DNA of 64,000 bases from Lysobacter sp. KIS68-7 (lineage in GTDB: Bacteria; Pseudomonadota; Gammaproteobacteria; Xanthomonadales; Xanthomonadaceae), in NCBI RefSeq assembly GCF_021284745.1, contig NZ_CP089925.1, positions 2,479,001 through 2,543,000 of the forward strand. The letters run 5' to 3'. The notes beneath the pieces were generated by a model that saw only the letters and a program-made list of their open reading frames with translations, made no database searches and had not been told where the DNA came from. Numbering within the stretch: position 1 is the stretch's first letter; each line of letters begins with the position of its first letter. Shown here in pieces: positions 46,736 through 56,598 of this stretch. The position numbers were made by a program, and so were the translations under genes.

Positions 46736-48910
46736 TCAGATGTTTTCGTTGTCGCGCGCGGCCTTGTGCCCGCGCGCGTCCAGCGCAGCGCGCCCCTGCG
46801 CCATGCGCTCACGCAGTGCGGCCAGTCGCGGCCGCCATTCGCGCGTGAGCTGCCACTCGGGCAGGCGCATCCATTCGCTGCTGGCCGCGGCCACGCGGAT
46901 CAGGCCGAGGTTGCTGGAGACCCCCTTGAGCGCGTGCGCATGGTCGCGCACCGCCGCCCACTCGCCCGCCTCGCCGGATTTCTCCAGCGACACCAGGCAG
47001 CCCTCGGCGTCGCGCAGGCACTGCGCGATGAACTCGCGCACGAAGGTCTCGCCCATGCCGAGCGCACCCAGTTCCTCGAGCACGCCGGGGTCGAAGTCCT
47101 CGTCGCCGACCGGCAACTCCACGCGCGCGCTGATCGGCTGCACGTTGCTCGCCTGGCCGCTGATCGCCACTTCGGCGAGTGTGTCGAGCAGGCGCGCGAC
47201 CACCACCGGTTTGGGCAGGAACGCCCGCGCGCCGGCCTGCGCGCATTGCTGGATGGCTTCGGGCGTGACGTCCGCCGTGAGCACGATCACCGGCGTGCGC
47301 TTGCCGCCACCGGATTCCATCACCCGCAATTCGCGCAACAGGTCCAGGCCGCTGACGCCCGGCATGTGCAGGTCGACGATCGCTGCGTCGTAGTTGTTCG
47401 CGGCGAGCGCATCGAGCACCTGCTCGCCATCCTCCACGCTCACCACGCGATGCCCCGCCTTCTGCAGCAGGCGTTGCAGCACCATGCGGTTGGCCGCGTG
47501 GTCGTCGGCGATCAGCAGTTCGAGCGAGCGCACGCGCGCGCGATGGCGCAGGAACGGATCGCCGAAGGCGATGACGTTGGCCGCCGGCTCCTGGTTGAAG
47601 GCGACTTTCGCTGCCGCTTCGCGCGGTGCTTCGGCAGGTGCGGTCGCTTCGGCGACGCGATCGAACGGCAACTCCACCCAGAACCGACTGCCGCGACGCT
47701 CGGAGCTTTCGAACCCGATGCTGCCGCCCATCGCTTCGGTCAGGCCCTTGGCGATCGTGGTGCCCAGGCCCGTGCCGCCGTAGCGGCGCGACAGCGAGAC
47801 GTCCGCCTGTTCGAAGGCTTCGAACAAGCGCGCACGCGCCGCCGCGGGAATGCCGATGCCCGTATCGATGACCGTGAAACGCAAACGCACGCGCGCGTCT
47901 TCGGCATTGGCGATCGCCACTTCCAGGCGCACCGAGCCTTCGTCGGTGAACTTGATCGCGTTGCCCGCCAGGTTGATCAGCACCTGGCGCACGTGGCCCG
48001 CGTCGCCGACCACGCGCTCGGGCACGTCGGGCGCAATGGTGGACAGATACTCGATGCGTTTGTTGCGCGCCGTCGGCTGCAGGATCGCGCCCACGCCTTC
48101 CAGCAGCTCCGGCAGCGAGAACTCGACGGTGTGCAGCTTGAGCTTGCCCGCTTCGATCGCGGAGATGTCGAGCACGTCCTCGACCAGCGACAGCAGCGAG
48201 CGCGCAGAGGCCTGGATCGTGTTGAGGCACTCGCGCTGTTCGGCGTCCAAGCGCGTGGTGGCGAGCAGCTCCGACATGCCCGCCAGGCCGTTGAGCGGCG
48301 TGCGGAACTCGTGGCTCATGTTCGCGAGGAACCGGCTCTTCGCCTCGTTCGCCTTGCGTGCCGCTTCGGTCGCGCGCGTCAGTGCGCGCAGCAGGCCCGA
48401 CAGATACAGCGGCACCGCGATCAGGCCCACCAGCAGGCCGATGCCGAGGCTGCGGTTGGTGTGCCAGTAATCGCTGAAGAGCAGCGTGGCGCCGAAGCTC
48501 GTGACCGCGCCCATCACCGCGAAATAGAGATAGCGATTGCCGAAGCGCAGGCCGTTGCCGACCGTCACCCACATCAGGATCACGTAGACCCAGGCGAGCG
48601 GCTCGCCCATGCGGACCATGGCCAGGCCCATCAGGCCGTAGTCGGAGACCATGCCGATCGCACGGCGCACGTGCGACACGCCCGGCTTCGCCACGATGCC
48701 GAGCACCAGGCCCAGGCCGATGGCGAAGCCCGTGGCGACCATGAACAACACGTCGCGATATTGCGAGAACGGTTCGTCCGGATCCGGGCCGCGCACCAGC
48801 AGGTACACCAGCACCACCGACAACACCGCCAGGCGCACCAATGCCTGGCCGTGCTCGCTGTCGGGCCGGTTGGAGAGTCGTTGCCGGAGCGTGGCGAACG
48901 CCACGATCAC
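46736..48910 (-). CDS. rpfC: DSF sensor hybrid histidine kinase RpfC
   Basis: 724 aa from a GTG at 48910 that overlaps the rpfG stop (GTGA). About five membrane spans (residues 20-160), dimerisation/phosphoacceptor His at 200 ([16 protein letters not shown]), an HATPase domain with DTGIGIP and GGTGLGT, a receiver domain with D513 (IVDLHMPG) and Lys in LPKPV, and a C-terminal HPt with H659 (HAHALKG). It senses DSF and phosphorylates RpfG. Xanthomonas rpfC has the same layout at nearly the same residue numbers. No rpfH lies between rpfC and rpfG. Confidence 0.96.
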   Translation of the reverse strand: MIVAFATLRQRLSNRPDSEHGQALVRLAVLSVVLVYLLVRGPDPDEPFSQYRDVLFMVATGFAIGLGLVLGIVAKPGVSHVRRAIGMVSDYGLMGLAMVRMGEPLAWVYVILMWVTVGNGLRFGNRYLYFAVMGAVTSFGATLLFSDYWHTNRSLGIGLLVGLIAVPLYLSGLLRALTRATEAARKANEAKSRFLANMSHEFRTPLNGLAGMSELLATTRLDAEQRECLNTIQASARSLLSLVEDVLDISAIEAGKLKLHTVEFSLPELLEGVGAILQPTARNKRIEYLSTIAPDVPERVVGDAGHVRQVLINLAGNAIKFTDEGSVRLEVAIANAEDARVRLRFTVIDTGIGIPAAARARLFEAFEQADVSLSRRYGGTGLGTTIAKGLTEAMGGSIGFESSERRGSRFWVELPFDRVAEATAPAEAPREAAAKVAFNQEPAANVIAFGDPFLRHRARVRSLELLIADDHAANRMVLQRLLQKAGHRVVSVEDGEQVLDALAANNYDAAIVDLHMPGVSGLDLLRELRVMESGGGKRTPVIVLTADVTPEAIQQCAQAGARAFLPKPVVVARLLDTLAEVAISGQASNVQPISARVELPVGDEDFDPGVLEELGALGMGETFVREFIAQCLRDAEGCLVSLEKSGEAGEWAAVRDHAHALKGVSSNLGLIRVAAASSEWMRLPEWQLTREWRPRLAALRERMAQGRAALDARGHKAARDNENI

Positions 48911-49983
48911 GCCTCCAGGGCCGGCCGTGCGCTGACGGTGGAGAAGCGCAGGCAGATGTCGTCCACGCGATCGCGCGCACGCACCAGCACTTCGACGCAG
49001 CGCGGATCGAACAGGCGGCCGCGCTGCGCGTACAGGTACGCAAGCGCCGCATCGATCGACCAGGCTTCCTTGTACGGACGCGGCGAGATCAACGCGTCGA
49101 AGACATCCGCCACCGCGACGATGCGCGCTTCCAGCGGAATCGCCTCGCCCATCAGGCCGTCCGGATAACCGCTGCCGTCGTAGCGTTCGTGGTGGCGCAG
49201 CGCGACGGTGGCGCCGGTCTGGATGAAACGGCTCTGGCTGCCGCTCAGCAGCTCGTGCCCGATGCGCGGATGGCGGCGCATGATCGCGATTTCCTGCTCG
49301 GTGAGCGGGCCGGGCTTGAGCAGGATCGCATCGGGGATCGCGATCTTGCCCATGTCGTGCAAAGGCGCGGCGAGTTCGATCAGGCGCGCTTCTTCTTCGC
49401 TCAGGCCGAGGCCTTCGGCGATGAGGCCGGCGATATGCGCCATGCGTTCGAGATACGCACTGGTGCCGATGTCGCGGTATTCGATGGCGCGCGCCAGGCG
49501 CGAGAGCGTTTCGCGTTCGCGCTCTTCCACCTCGTTCATGCTTGAAAGCAGGCGTTGCTCGAGCGAGAGCGCACGCTGCTTCACGGTCTCCGCCTGCTGG
49601 CGCAGGTGCAGCAGGTTGCGGCAACGCGCACGCAGTTCGCGCGGGCGCACGGGCTTGACCAGGAAATCGATGACGCCGGCTTCCAGCGCGGCCTGGCGCA
49701 CGGGTTCGTCGCCGACCACGGTGACCAGCACGATCGGCACGTCGCGATGCACCGGCGGGCGGCGGAAGCGGCGCGCGAATTCGAGCCCGTCCATGCCAGG
49801 CATGCGGTAGTCGAGGAGCAGCAGGTCGGGCCGGTTGCTCTCGCACCAGGCCAATGCCGCGCTCGGGTCGCCGAAGTCGTGCACGGCCAGCTCGGGACCG
49901 ATGTCCTCGAGGATGTGGCGCAACATTGTGCGCGCCGAGGTCTGGTCGTCGACGATGACCACGTTCACTTCATTAACCCGCAT
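48907..49983 (-). CDS. rpfG: HD-GYP c-di-GMP phosphodiesterase response regulator RpfG
   Basis: 358 aa. N-terminal receiver with acidic pair DDQ, phospho-Asp in [12 protein letters not shown] and Lys in VKPVRP. The HD-GYP domain has [21 protein letters not shown] and [15 protein letters not shown], the full metal and GYP signature. Degrades c-di-GMP when phosphorylated by RpfC. Translated ahead of, and coupled to, rpfC. Confidence 0.97.
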   Translation of the reverse strand: MRVNEVNVVIVDDQTSARTMLRHILEDIGPELAVHDFGDPSAALAWCESNRPDLLLLDYRMPGMDGLEFARRFRRPPVHRDVPIVLVTVVGDEPVRQAALEAGVIDFLVKPVRPRELRARCRNLLHLRQQAETVKQRALSLEQRLLSSMNEVEERERETLSRLARAIEYRDIGTSAYLERMAHIAGLIAEGLGLSEEEARLIELAAPLHDMGKIAIPDAILLKPGPLTEQEIAIMRRHPRIGHELLSGSQSRFIQTGATVALRHHERYDGSGYPDGLMGEAIPLEARIVAVADVFDALISPRPYKEAWSIDAALAYLYAQRGRLFDPRCVEVLVRARDRVDDICLRFSTVSARPALEA

Positions 49984-50097
49984 CGAGTGGCGCCCCCTGG
50001 AGTCCTTCCTCGGCGTTGGGCGGCAGCATACCCCGCACTTGCGGGAGGAAGCACGAAATCACGGTGGAAAACGCGATCGCGTCCGCAACGAAACGAC

Positions 50098-50469
50098 TCA
50101 ATTTCCGACCACCGGTTCGCGGGCGCCGCCCCGCAGGGTCCCATGGCGCGCCAGGACCTGTTCGAAGGCCCTGGCCAGGCGGTCGGGCATCGGGGCGAAA
50201 CGCACGCCCACGGTCGTGGCGTCGATGCGGGCCACGCGGGCCAGCAGGAACAGGTCGATGCCTTCCTGGCCCGGGCCGCAATGCAGTTCGACCTCGAGCG
50301 CCTGCCCCACCCGGAGGTTGAACCCGGGCGGGCGCGGCAGGTTGAGACCGGTGATCGAGACATCGCCCAAGGGCGCCCGCCAGTCCCCGTTGGGGTCGCG
50401 GATGACGGCCTCGCCTTCCAGCGAGACACGGGAGCGTCGAAAGTCGGCTTGGGCCATGAGCTGCGTCAT
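50098..50469 (-). CDS. PilZ domain c-di-GMP-binding protein
   Basis: 123 aa, a single PilZ domain. FRRSRVSLEGEAVIRD supplies the RxxxR half and GDVSITGLNL the (D/N)xSxxG half of the c-di-GMP site. It lies between rpfG, which lowers c-di-GMP, and lysS, where the Xanthomonas cluster carries rpfD; it is not an RpfD homologue. 114 bases separate it from rpfG, so its own promoter is likely. Confidence 0.85.
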   Translation of the reverse strand: MTQLMAQADFRRSRVSLEGEAVIRDPNGDWRAPLGDVSITGLNLPRPPGFNLRVGQALEVELHCGPGQEGIDLFLLARVARIDATTVGVRFAPMPDRLARAFEQVLARHGTLRGGAREPVVGN

Positions 50470-50532
50470 GACCGTGTGAACGCGGCGGCGGGCGCGGTCC
50501 GGCCGCCCCGCCAGTCTCGACTCAGCGCCGAT

Positions 50533-52074
50533 TTAGCCTGGGTGGGCTTCCGGGCGCATGTAGGGGAACAGCAGCACGTCGCGGATCGAGTCCGAGTCCG
50601 TCAGCAGCATCACCAGGCGGTCGATGCCCACGCCCAGGCCGCCGGTCGGCGGCAGGCCGACTTCGAGGGCGCGGATGTAGTCGGCGTCGTAGTGCATCGC
50701 CTCGTCGTCGCCGCCTTCCTTCGCCTCGACCTGCGCACGGAAGCGCGCGGCCTGGTCTTCGGGGTCGTTGAGCTCGGAGAAGCCGTTTGCCAGCTCCTTG
50801 CCGCCCACGAACAACTCGAAGCGATCGGTGATGCCCGGCTCGGTGTCCGACTCGCGCGCCAGCGGCGAGACTTCCACCGGATAGTGGGTGATGAAGGTCG
50901 GCTGCGTCAGGCCGGCCTCCACGGTGTGCTCGAAGATCGAGAGCAGCAGCTTGCCCCAGCCTTCGGTCTTCTTGACGTGGATGCCCAGGCGCGCGCAATG
51001 CGCGGCGAGCGCGTCGCGGTCGCGGCAGTCGGCCACGCTGATTTCAGGATTGAGCTCGCGCACCGCTTCTTCCAGGCGCCAGCGGCGGAAGCGCGGGCCG
51101 AGGTCGATCGCGTTGCCTTCCCAGGTCACGGCCGTCGTGCCGATCGCATCCTGCGCGGCGTGGCGGATCATGTCTTCGGTCAGGTCCATGACCTCGTCGT
51201 ACGTGGCGTAGGCCTCGTACAGCTCGAGCATGGTGAATTCCGGGTTGTGCCGCGTGCTCACGCCTTCGTTGCGGAAGTTGCGGTTGATCTCGTACACGCG
51301 TTCGAAACCGCCGACCACCAGGCGCTTGAGGTACAGCTCCGGCGCCACGCGCAGGAACAGGTCCAGGCCCAGCGCGTTGTGGTGGGTGACGAAGGGCTTG
51401 GCGGTCGCGCCGCCGACGATGTAATGCATCATCGGCGTTTCCACTTCGAGGAAGCGGCGCGCGTCGAGCCAGCGGCGGATCGAGGCGATCACCTTCGAAC
51501 GTTGGACGAAGACTTCGCGCGCTTCCGGCGTCACGATCAGATCGACGTAACGCTGGCGATAACGCTGCTCGACGTCGCTCAGGCCGTGCCACTTGTCCGG
51601 CAGCGGCCGCAGCGACTTGGTGAGCAGGCGCAGCGTGTCGGCCTTGATCGACAGCTCGCCGGTCTTGGTGCGCATCAGCGTGCCGGTGGCGGCAATGATG
51701 TCGCCGACGTCCCAGCCCTTGAACGCGTCGTAGGTTTCGCCCAGCGCCGTGGATTGCAGGAACAGCTGGATGCGTCCGGTGACGTCCTGGATCTGCGCAA
51801 ACGCGGCCTTGCCCATCACGCGCTTGGCGAGCAGGCGGCCGGCGATGACGATGCGGCGGCCCGTGCCTTCCAGCGCTTCACCCGTCCACTTTTCTGCGTC
51901 GGCGTATTCGGCCTGCAGGTCGCCGGCGTGGTCTTCGCGGCGGAAGTCGTTGGGGAAGGCGATGCCCTGCGCGCGCAGCGCGGTCAGTTTCGCGCGTCGC
52001 TCGGCGATCAGGTGGTTTTCGTCGTGCTGCTGGGCAGTGCTGTCGTGTTCGGTCATGTTCGTCGTGTGCGTCAT
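50533..52074 (-). CDS. lysS: lysyl-tRNA synthetase, class II
   Basis: 513 aa. An N-terminal OB fold binds the anticodon ([26 protein letters not shown]). Class II motifs: motif 2 [26 protein letters not shown] and motif 3 [23 protein letters not shown] 52074 ([12 protein letters not shown]) overlaps the prfB stop; ATG 52056 ([12 protein letters not shown]) is an alternative. prfB-lysS is the conserved proteobacterial pair. Confidence 0.97.
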   Translation of the reverse strand: MTHTTNMTEHDSTAQQHDENHLIAERRAKLTALRAQGIAFPNDFRREDHAGDLQAEYADAEKWTGEALEGTGRRIVIAGRLLAKRVMGKAAFAQIQDVTGRIQLFLQSTALGETYDAFKGWDVGDIIAATGTLMRTKTGELSIKADTLRLLTKSLRPLPDKWHGLSDVEQRYRQRYVDLIVTPEAREVFVQRSKVIASIRRWLDARRFLEVETPMMHYIVGGATAKPFVTHHNALGLDLFLRVAPELYLKRLVVGGFERVYEINRNFRNEGVSTRHNPEFTMLELYEAYATYDEVMDLTEDMIRHAAQDAIGTTAVTWEGNAIDLGPRFRRWRLEEAVRELNPEISVADCRDRDALAAHCARLGIHVKKTEGWGKLLLSIFEHTVEAGLTQPTFITHYPVEVSPLARESDTEPGITDRFELFVGGKELANGFSELNDPEDQAARFRAQVEAKEGGDDEAMHYDADYIRALEVGLPPTGGLGVGIDRLVMLLTDSDSIRDVLLFPYMRPEAHPG

Positions 52075-53199
52075 GCGGCGTCGCTGCGCTTGGAACCCGC
52101 TTCCAGGCCGGATTTCAGGCTCGCTTCGATGAATTCGTCGAGGTCGCCGTCCAGCACCTTCTGCGTGTCGCTGCGTTCGATGCCCGTGCGCAGGTCCTTG
52201 ATGCGGCTCTGGTCCAGCACGTAGTTGCGGATCTGGCTGCCCCAGCCGATGTCGGACTTGGTGGCTTCCACCGCATCGCGTTCGGCGTTGCGCTTCTGGA
52301 CTTCGAGTTCGTAAAGCTTCGCGGCCAGCATCTTCATCGCGCGGTCGCGGTTGGCGTGCTGGCTGCGTTCGGTTTGGCACGCAACGACGATGCCCGAAGG
52401 CACGTGCGTGATGCGCACCGCCGATTCGGTCTTGTTGACGTGCTGGCCGCCGGCGCCCGAGGAGCGATACACGTCTGTCTTCAGGTCGGCCGGATTGATG
52501 TCGATGTCGATCTCGTCGTCGACTTCCGGCGAAACGAACAGCGATGTGAACGAGGTATGGCGGCGGTTGTCCGAATCGAACGGCGACTTGCGCACGAGGC
52601 GGTGCACGCCCGTTTCGGTCTTCAGCCAGCCGTAGGCGTAATCGCCTTCCACGCGGAAGGTGGCGGACTTGATGCCCGCGACTTCACCGCCGGAGACTTC
52701 CAGCAATTCGGTCTTCCAGCCGCGCGATTCGGCCCAGCGCAGGTACATGCGCAGCAGGATTTCCGCCCAGTCCTGCGCCTCGGTGCCGCCGGCGCCGGCC
52801 TGGATGTCGACGAAGGCCGAATGCGAATCCATCTTGCCGGAGAACATGCGCTGGAATTCCAGCTGTTCGACGCGCTTGGCGTAGCGCTCGACGTCCGCGA
52901 CGATCGCGTTCGCGGTGTCCTCGTCGTTTTCCATTTCGACGAGTTCGAGCAGCTCGTCCGCGCCGGCGAGGCCCTCGGTGAGCTCGCGGATGCCGTTGAC
53001 GGTCTTGTCGAGCAACGAGCGTTCGCGGCCCAGGGCCTGCGCACGCGCGGAGTCGTTCCAGACGTCCGGGCTTTCTAGTTCGCGGTTGACTTCTTCCAGA
53101 CGCTCTTTGCGGGCGTCGTAGTCAAAGATACCCCCTCAGCGCATCCAGCCGGCCCGTGAGGTCGGCGATGCGCTGGCGGACGGGATTGAGTTCGATCAT
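52071..53199 (-). CDS. prfB: peptide chain release factor 2, with programmed +1 frameshift
   Basis: Two frames joined at 53122-53136. Frame 1 starts at ATG 53199 ([25 protein letters not shown]) and meets an in-frame TGA after 25 codons. A +1 shift continues as [20 protein letters not shown] through 350 more residues to 52071, total about 375 aa. RF2 reads UGA and UAA. The catalytic GGQ loop is [17 protein letters not shown]. The shift is the known autoregulation by RF2 level. Followed by lysS with an ATGA overlap. Confidence 0.96.
53122..53136 (-). promoter_or_regulatory. prfB +1 programmed frameshift site
   Basis: On the - strand AGGGGGTATCTTTGA: internal Shine-Dalgarno AGGGGG, slippery CTT and the in-frame TGA, followed by C. 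Same bases as the E. coli prfB site. Confidence 0.97.
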
Positions 53200-53291
53200 G
53201 TGGCGCGGAATCGTGCAAATGCGTGGCCGCGCATGATAGCCGAGCGCGGCCCGATGCGCCGGAGCGGCCGGCGGAACGCAGGTTCAGCGGG

Positions 53292-53576
53292 TCACTCGCA
53301 GACCAGGCGGGTGATCGTGTTCTGCTTGTCCACGTAGATCGTGAGGCGATCGGTCTTCTTGTCCCGCTGGACCGCCTGCCCCGGGCTGATGATCCGCCAC
53401 AGCCCGGCGCCGCTGTCGCGATAGAGCTTCTGGAAGTTGAGCTCGTTGGCCGGCTTGCCCACGGCCCACTGGAGCCCTTCGACGTTGCAGGTGGCCTTGG
53501 GCGCCTTCGGCGCGGCGGCCGCGCATCCGGCGCTGGCCAGGGCCAGGAACACAAACAGGGTGGTGCGCTTGTCCAT
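53292..53576 (-). CDS. lipoprotein, peptidase inhibitor I78 family
   Basis: 94 aa. Lipobox LASAGC (Cys 18). TCNVEGLQWAVGKPANELNFQKLYRDSGAGLWRIISPGQAVQRDKKTDRLTIYVDKQNTITRLVCE has the I78 pattern: a Cys near the start, the W/VGK turn, an R-x-I-x-PG stretch, DRLxIxVD and the final Cys that pairs with the first. I78 members inhibit serine proteases such as elastase in the periplasm. Confidence 0.8.
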   Translation of the reverse strand: MDKRTTLFVFLALASAGCAAAAPKAPKATCNVEGLQWAVGKPANELNFQKLYRDSGAGLWRIISPGQAVQRDKKTDRLTIYVDKQNTITRLVCE

Positions 53577-53633
53577 CGCGTCCTCCGCGTCGCTCGGCCG
53601 ACGACGCGGAGGATAGGACAGGCCCGTGAAGGC

Positions 53634-56525
53634 TCAGCGCACTTCGAACTCGCCGACCAGCACGGCCTCGTCACCACCGGCCAGGCGCAAGGTCACCGAC
53701 TGGTCCTTCTGCCCCGCCCTGCCCCACCCCGTGCTGAGCATCAGCGTGAGCGTGGTCGCGCCGGTGACGATCTGCTGGCGGTCGCCGAAGTAATGCGCCT
53801 GCACCTTGTACTTGCCGGGCTTGGCATCGCGCAGCAGGAATTCCTCTGGGCCGTAGCCACCGGTGAAGTCGTCGGAGAGTAAGCCGCCCTGGTAGGTATT
53901 GCGATTGCCGTAGTAGCAGCGCTCGCCGTTCGGATCGGTCACCCACAGGTCCATGTCGCTGTTGTCGCTGTCCCAGGCGAGCACGGCGCGCAGGCCGACC
54001 GGCAGGTTGCGCAGCAGGCGCTTGTCGATGAAGGACGTGTCCAGCGGCGTGGGGCTGCGCGCGATGATCGCGTTGAGTTCGTTGAGCGCAACCAGTTCCA
54101 CTTCGGCGAAGCGGCCCTCCCATTCGCGTGCGACCACTTCGTACAGGTGCTCGATCGCTTCCTGGCGCTGGCCGGCGGCGGCGAGTGCGAGGCCGAGGTC
54201 GCGGTGGCTTTGGGGTTCTTCGCCCGCGAGGGAGAGCACCGTGCGGAAGACCTGCACGGCGCGCGCGTTTTCCTTCGCCTGCATCAGGCGATAGCCGAGC
54301 ACTCGCATGACGTGGCGATCCTCCAGTTGCATCTCGGCCAGGTTGGAGAGCACGCGCAGGCCCTCGGCGCGGCGGCCCTTGCGCAGCAACAGGTCGGCGA
54401 CGTCGAGGTAGAAGGCGGTGCTATCGGCGTTGTCGTCGCGTATCTGGAGGTAGCGCGCATAGAGCTCCCCGGGTGCGGCGTCGCGGAGGCGGCGGGCATA
54501 GGGCGTGTCCGGGTTCCAGGGTTGCAGCGCGATGGTGGCCTGCGCGCTGGCGACATCCGGGGCTGCGACTTTCAAAAGCGCGACTTGCCCTCGCGCACGC
54601 TCCATCACCGGAGCTGCCGCAGGTGCGGGCGGAGGCGGCGGCATCATCATTTGCCTCATGGCGGGCGTGCCGGCGACTTCCCGCTCTTCCGCAGCATCGG
54701 CATCCAGGGTCGCGGCATCTGCGGCCGCCGCCGCTGCATCGGCAGCAGCGATCGCTTCTTCGCGCGTGCCCTGCTTCGCCACCGAGACCGGCGTGTTCTT
54801 CGGGTACTTCGTCTCCCACCACGCCACGCGTTGGGCGAACTCCGACGCCACGGCGTCGAGATGTGCGGCGCGGCGATGCCCCTGGTCGCTGACCTGTGCG
54901 GTGCGGATCCGATCCGCTTCGCCGCGCAGTTCCGCCGGCGGCGCAATGCCGTAACGCACGTAGTCGGCAGCGGCATCGAGCACGATCAGCGAGGTCCCCG
55001 CCGTCACGATGCCGAAGCGTTGCCCGAGTTCGGCGATGCGATCACGGTTGCGTTCCGGATCGCCGGACAGGACGGCGACGCGCCAACCTGCCCAAAGCTG
55101 CGCGACCTGCGGATGCAAGGTGTCATCGACGGGCAAGGCCACGTCCATCTCGCGCATCACGCCGTTGTCCGACAGGCGCACGCGCACGGACGCGTTCGGC
55201 CCGGACGCGCGCGCCGCGATGCGCAGCACGCCGTCGTCGATGAAACGCGACGGCACTTCGATGTCGGTCGCCTCACGCCCCTGCAGCGACACGATGCGGA
55301 TGCCGTCCTGCAGCAAGGCCTTCGTTGCGGCATCCAGCCCCGCGCGGCCCTGCCAGGCGATCAGGCGCCCGTTGCGTTGCTGCGCGAGCGTCGCCAGCCG
55401 TGTCGCATCGGCGTCCGAACCCGCAGTGGAGATCGCATAGAGGCGCTGGTCCGCCGACAACGCGGGGAAGCGTGCATCGCCGTAGTCCTGCATGCCATCG
55501 CTCACCAGCAGGTATTCACCGATCTCCGCGCGCGGCTGCCAGTCGGCCAGGTTCGTCGCGCCGTCGTGCACTGCACGCGCCAGCACGTTGCGCAGCGCCG
55601 ACCAATCGCCGCCGTGGATCGCGAAGACGCCGCCGTCGGTGCCGACGTCGCGCAGCAGGCGCAGCGTCACCCGCCCCTCGCCCATGGCCTTGAAGTAGCG
55701 ATCCAGCAGCGCGAACTCCGCATCGCGGTCGCGCGTGCGCGCCGAGGCGGAGGCATCCCACAGCAGGCCGACCGAATGGGGCAAGGCGCGTGCATGGGGC
55801 GCGCTCGCATGCAGCGGCGTTTCGGCCAGGACATAGCGCGCGCCGTTGAACGCGGCGGTGTAATGCGCGGGGCCCTTCGCCAGCGGAAAGCGCAGTTCCA
55901 GCGGGCCGTCGGTTCGCGGTGCGCGGCGCGACAGCGGGCCATGTGCGTTCAACGCGACTTCGTCTGCACCCGCCAGCAGCTGCATCGGCAGTTCCATGAC
56001 GCCGTCGCCCCCTTCGCTGCGCAGCGATTCGTCCACGATCATCCGCACGCGACGCTCGCCACGCGCGGGAATCGGATAGATGCGCAGTCGGAAGTGGTTG
56101 CCGGCCGTCCTTTCGAGCAGGGCCGGGTCCACGCGGCGCCGCTCGATGCTTTCGAACACGGCGCGCCCCTTGTCCTTCGGCACGGGCACGGCCTCGCGCA
56201 GGGCGCCGTTGAAATCGAGCGCGAAGCCAGTGACCTGCTGGCCCGCCGCCAAGGGGAATTCCAGGGTGCCTTCGAGTTGCCGTGCGTTCGGGTTGTGCAG
56301 CACCAGCGTGTAGGTCGTGCGCGCCAGGTGGCCGGCGACATCCACGTCGACCTGTGCCTGACGCAATCGGATCGGCTGCAGCGAGCGCGTGTCCTCGCCT
56401 CCGATCCGGATCAAGGGCGGCGCAGTGACGTGCTGCTTCGGGTTGGGCTGTCGCTGGGCGAATCCGCTTGGGGCGAGCGCGAGCGTCAGCGCGCAGACCG
56501 CGGCGGCAACGAGGATGCGTGGCAT
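53634..56525 (-). CDS. VIT-domain protein with vWA-like, TPR and DUF2135 regions
   Basis: 963 aa. Signal peptide MPRILVAAAVCALTLALAPSGFA. A VIT domain (about 45-170: LARTTYTLVLHNPNARQLEGTLEFPLAAGQQVTGFAL) leads to a vWA-like region (about 240-400). An Ala/Asp-rich linker follows (about 610-650), then TPR-like helices (about 690-830) and a C-terminal DUF2135 (VLAWDSDNSDMDLWVTDPNGERCYYGNRNTYQGG, about 855-960), which resembles E. coli YfaP. The vWA lacks an obvious DxSxS metal site (SVGLLWDASASART), so metal binding is uncertain. Secreted or periplasmic; function unknown. Inserted between prfB and recJ. Confidence 0.82.
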   Translation of the reverse strand: MPRILVAAAVCALTLALAPSGFAQRQPNPKQHVTAPPLIRIGGEDTRSLQPIRLRQAQVDVDVAGHLARTTYTLVLHNPNARQLEGTLEFPLAAGQQVTGFALDFNGALREAVPVPKDKGRAVFESIERRRVDPALLERTAGNHFRLRIYPIPARGERRVRMIVDESLRSEGGDGVMELPMQLLAGADEVALNAHGPLSRRAPRTDGPLELRFPLAKGPAHYTAAFNGARYVLAETPLHASAPHARALPHSVGLLWDASASARTRDRDAEFALLDRYFKAMGEGRVTLRLLRDVGTDGGVFAIHGGDWSALRNVLARAVHDGATNLADWQPRAEIGEYLLVSDGMQDYGDARFPALSADQRLYAISTAGSDADATRLATLAQQRNGRLIAWQGRAGLDAATKALLQDGIRIVSLQGREATDIEVPSRFIDDGVLRIAARASGPNASVRVRLSDNGVMREMDVALPVDDTLHPQVAQLWAGWRVAVLSGDPERNRDRIAELGQRFGIVTAGTSLIVLDAAADYVRYGIAPPAELRGEADRIRTAQVSDQGHRRAAHLDAVASEFAQRVAWWETKYPKNTPVSVAKQGTREEAIAAADAAAAAADAATLDADAAEEREVAGTPAMRQMMMPPPPPAPAAAPVMERARGQVALLKVAAPDVASAQATIALQPWNPDTPYARRLRDAAPGELYARYLQIRDDNADSTAFYLDVADLLLRKGRRAEGLRVLSNLAEMQLEDRHVMRVLGYRLMQAKENARAVQVFRTVLSLAGEEPQSHRDLGLALAAAGQRQEAIEHLYEVVAREWEGRFAEVELVALNELNAIIARSPTPLDTSFIDKRLLRNLPVGLRAVLAWDSDNSDMDLWVTDPNGERCYYGNRNTYQGGLLSDDFTGGYGPEEFLLRDAKPGKYKVQAHYFGDRQQIVTGATTLTLMLSTGWGRAGQKDQSVTLRLAGGDEAVLVGEFEVR
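53717..53724 (-). other. KOPS-like octamer GGGCAGGG
   Basis: CCCTGCCC on +, in the 3' part of the VIT-domain gene; points toward the dif-like site on the - strand. Confidence 0.5.
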
Positions 56526-56598
56526 GCGATGTCCCCTTCAGTGGGCCGGTGTGCCCCTTGCAACGCGCGTCGCGCGGCAATGGGGTTGCGCCCCGGGG

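Noticed and set aside
54110-54124. GGCCCTCCCATTC as an extra KOPS on the - strand
   Set aside because: CCCTCCCA does not fit CCCTNCCC.
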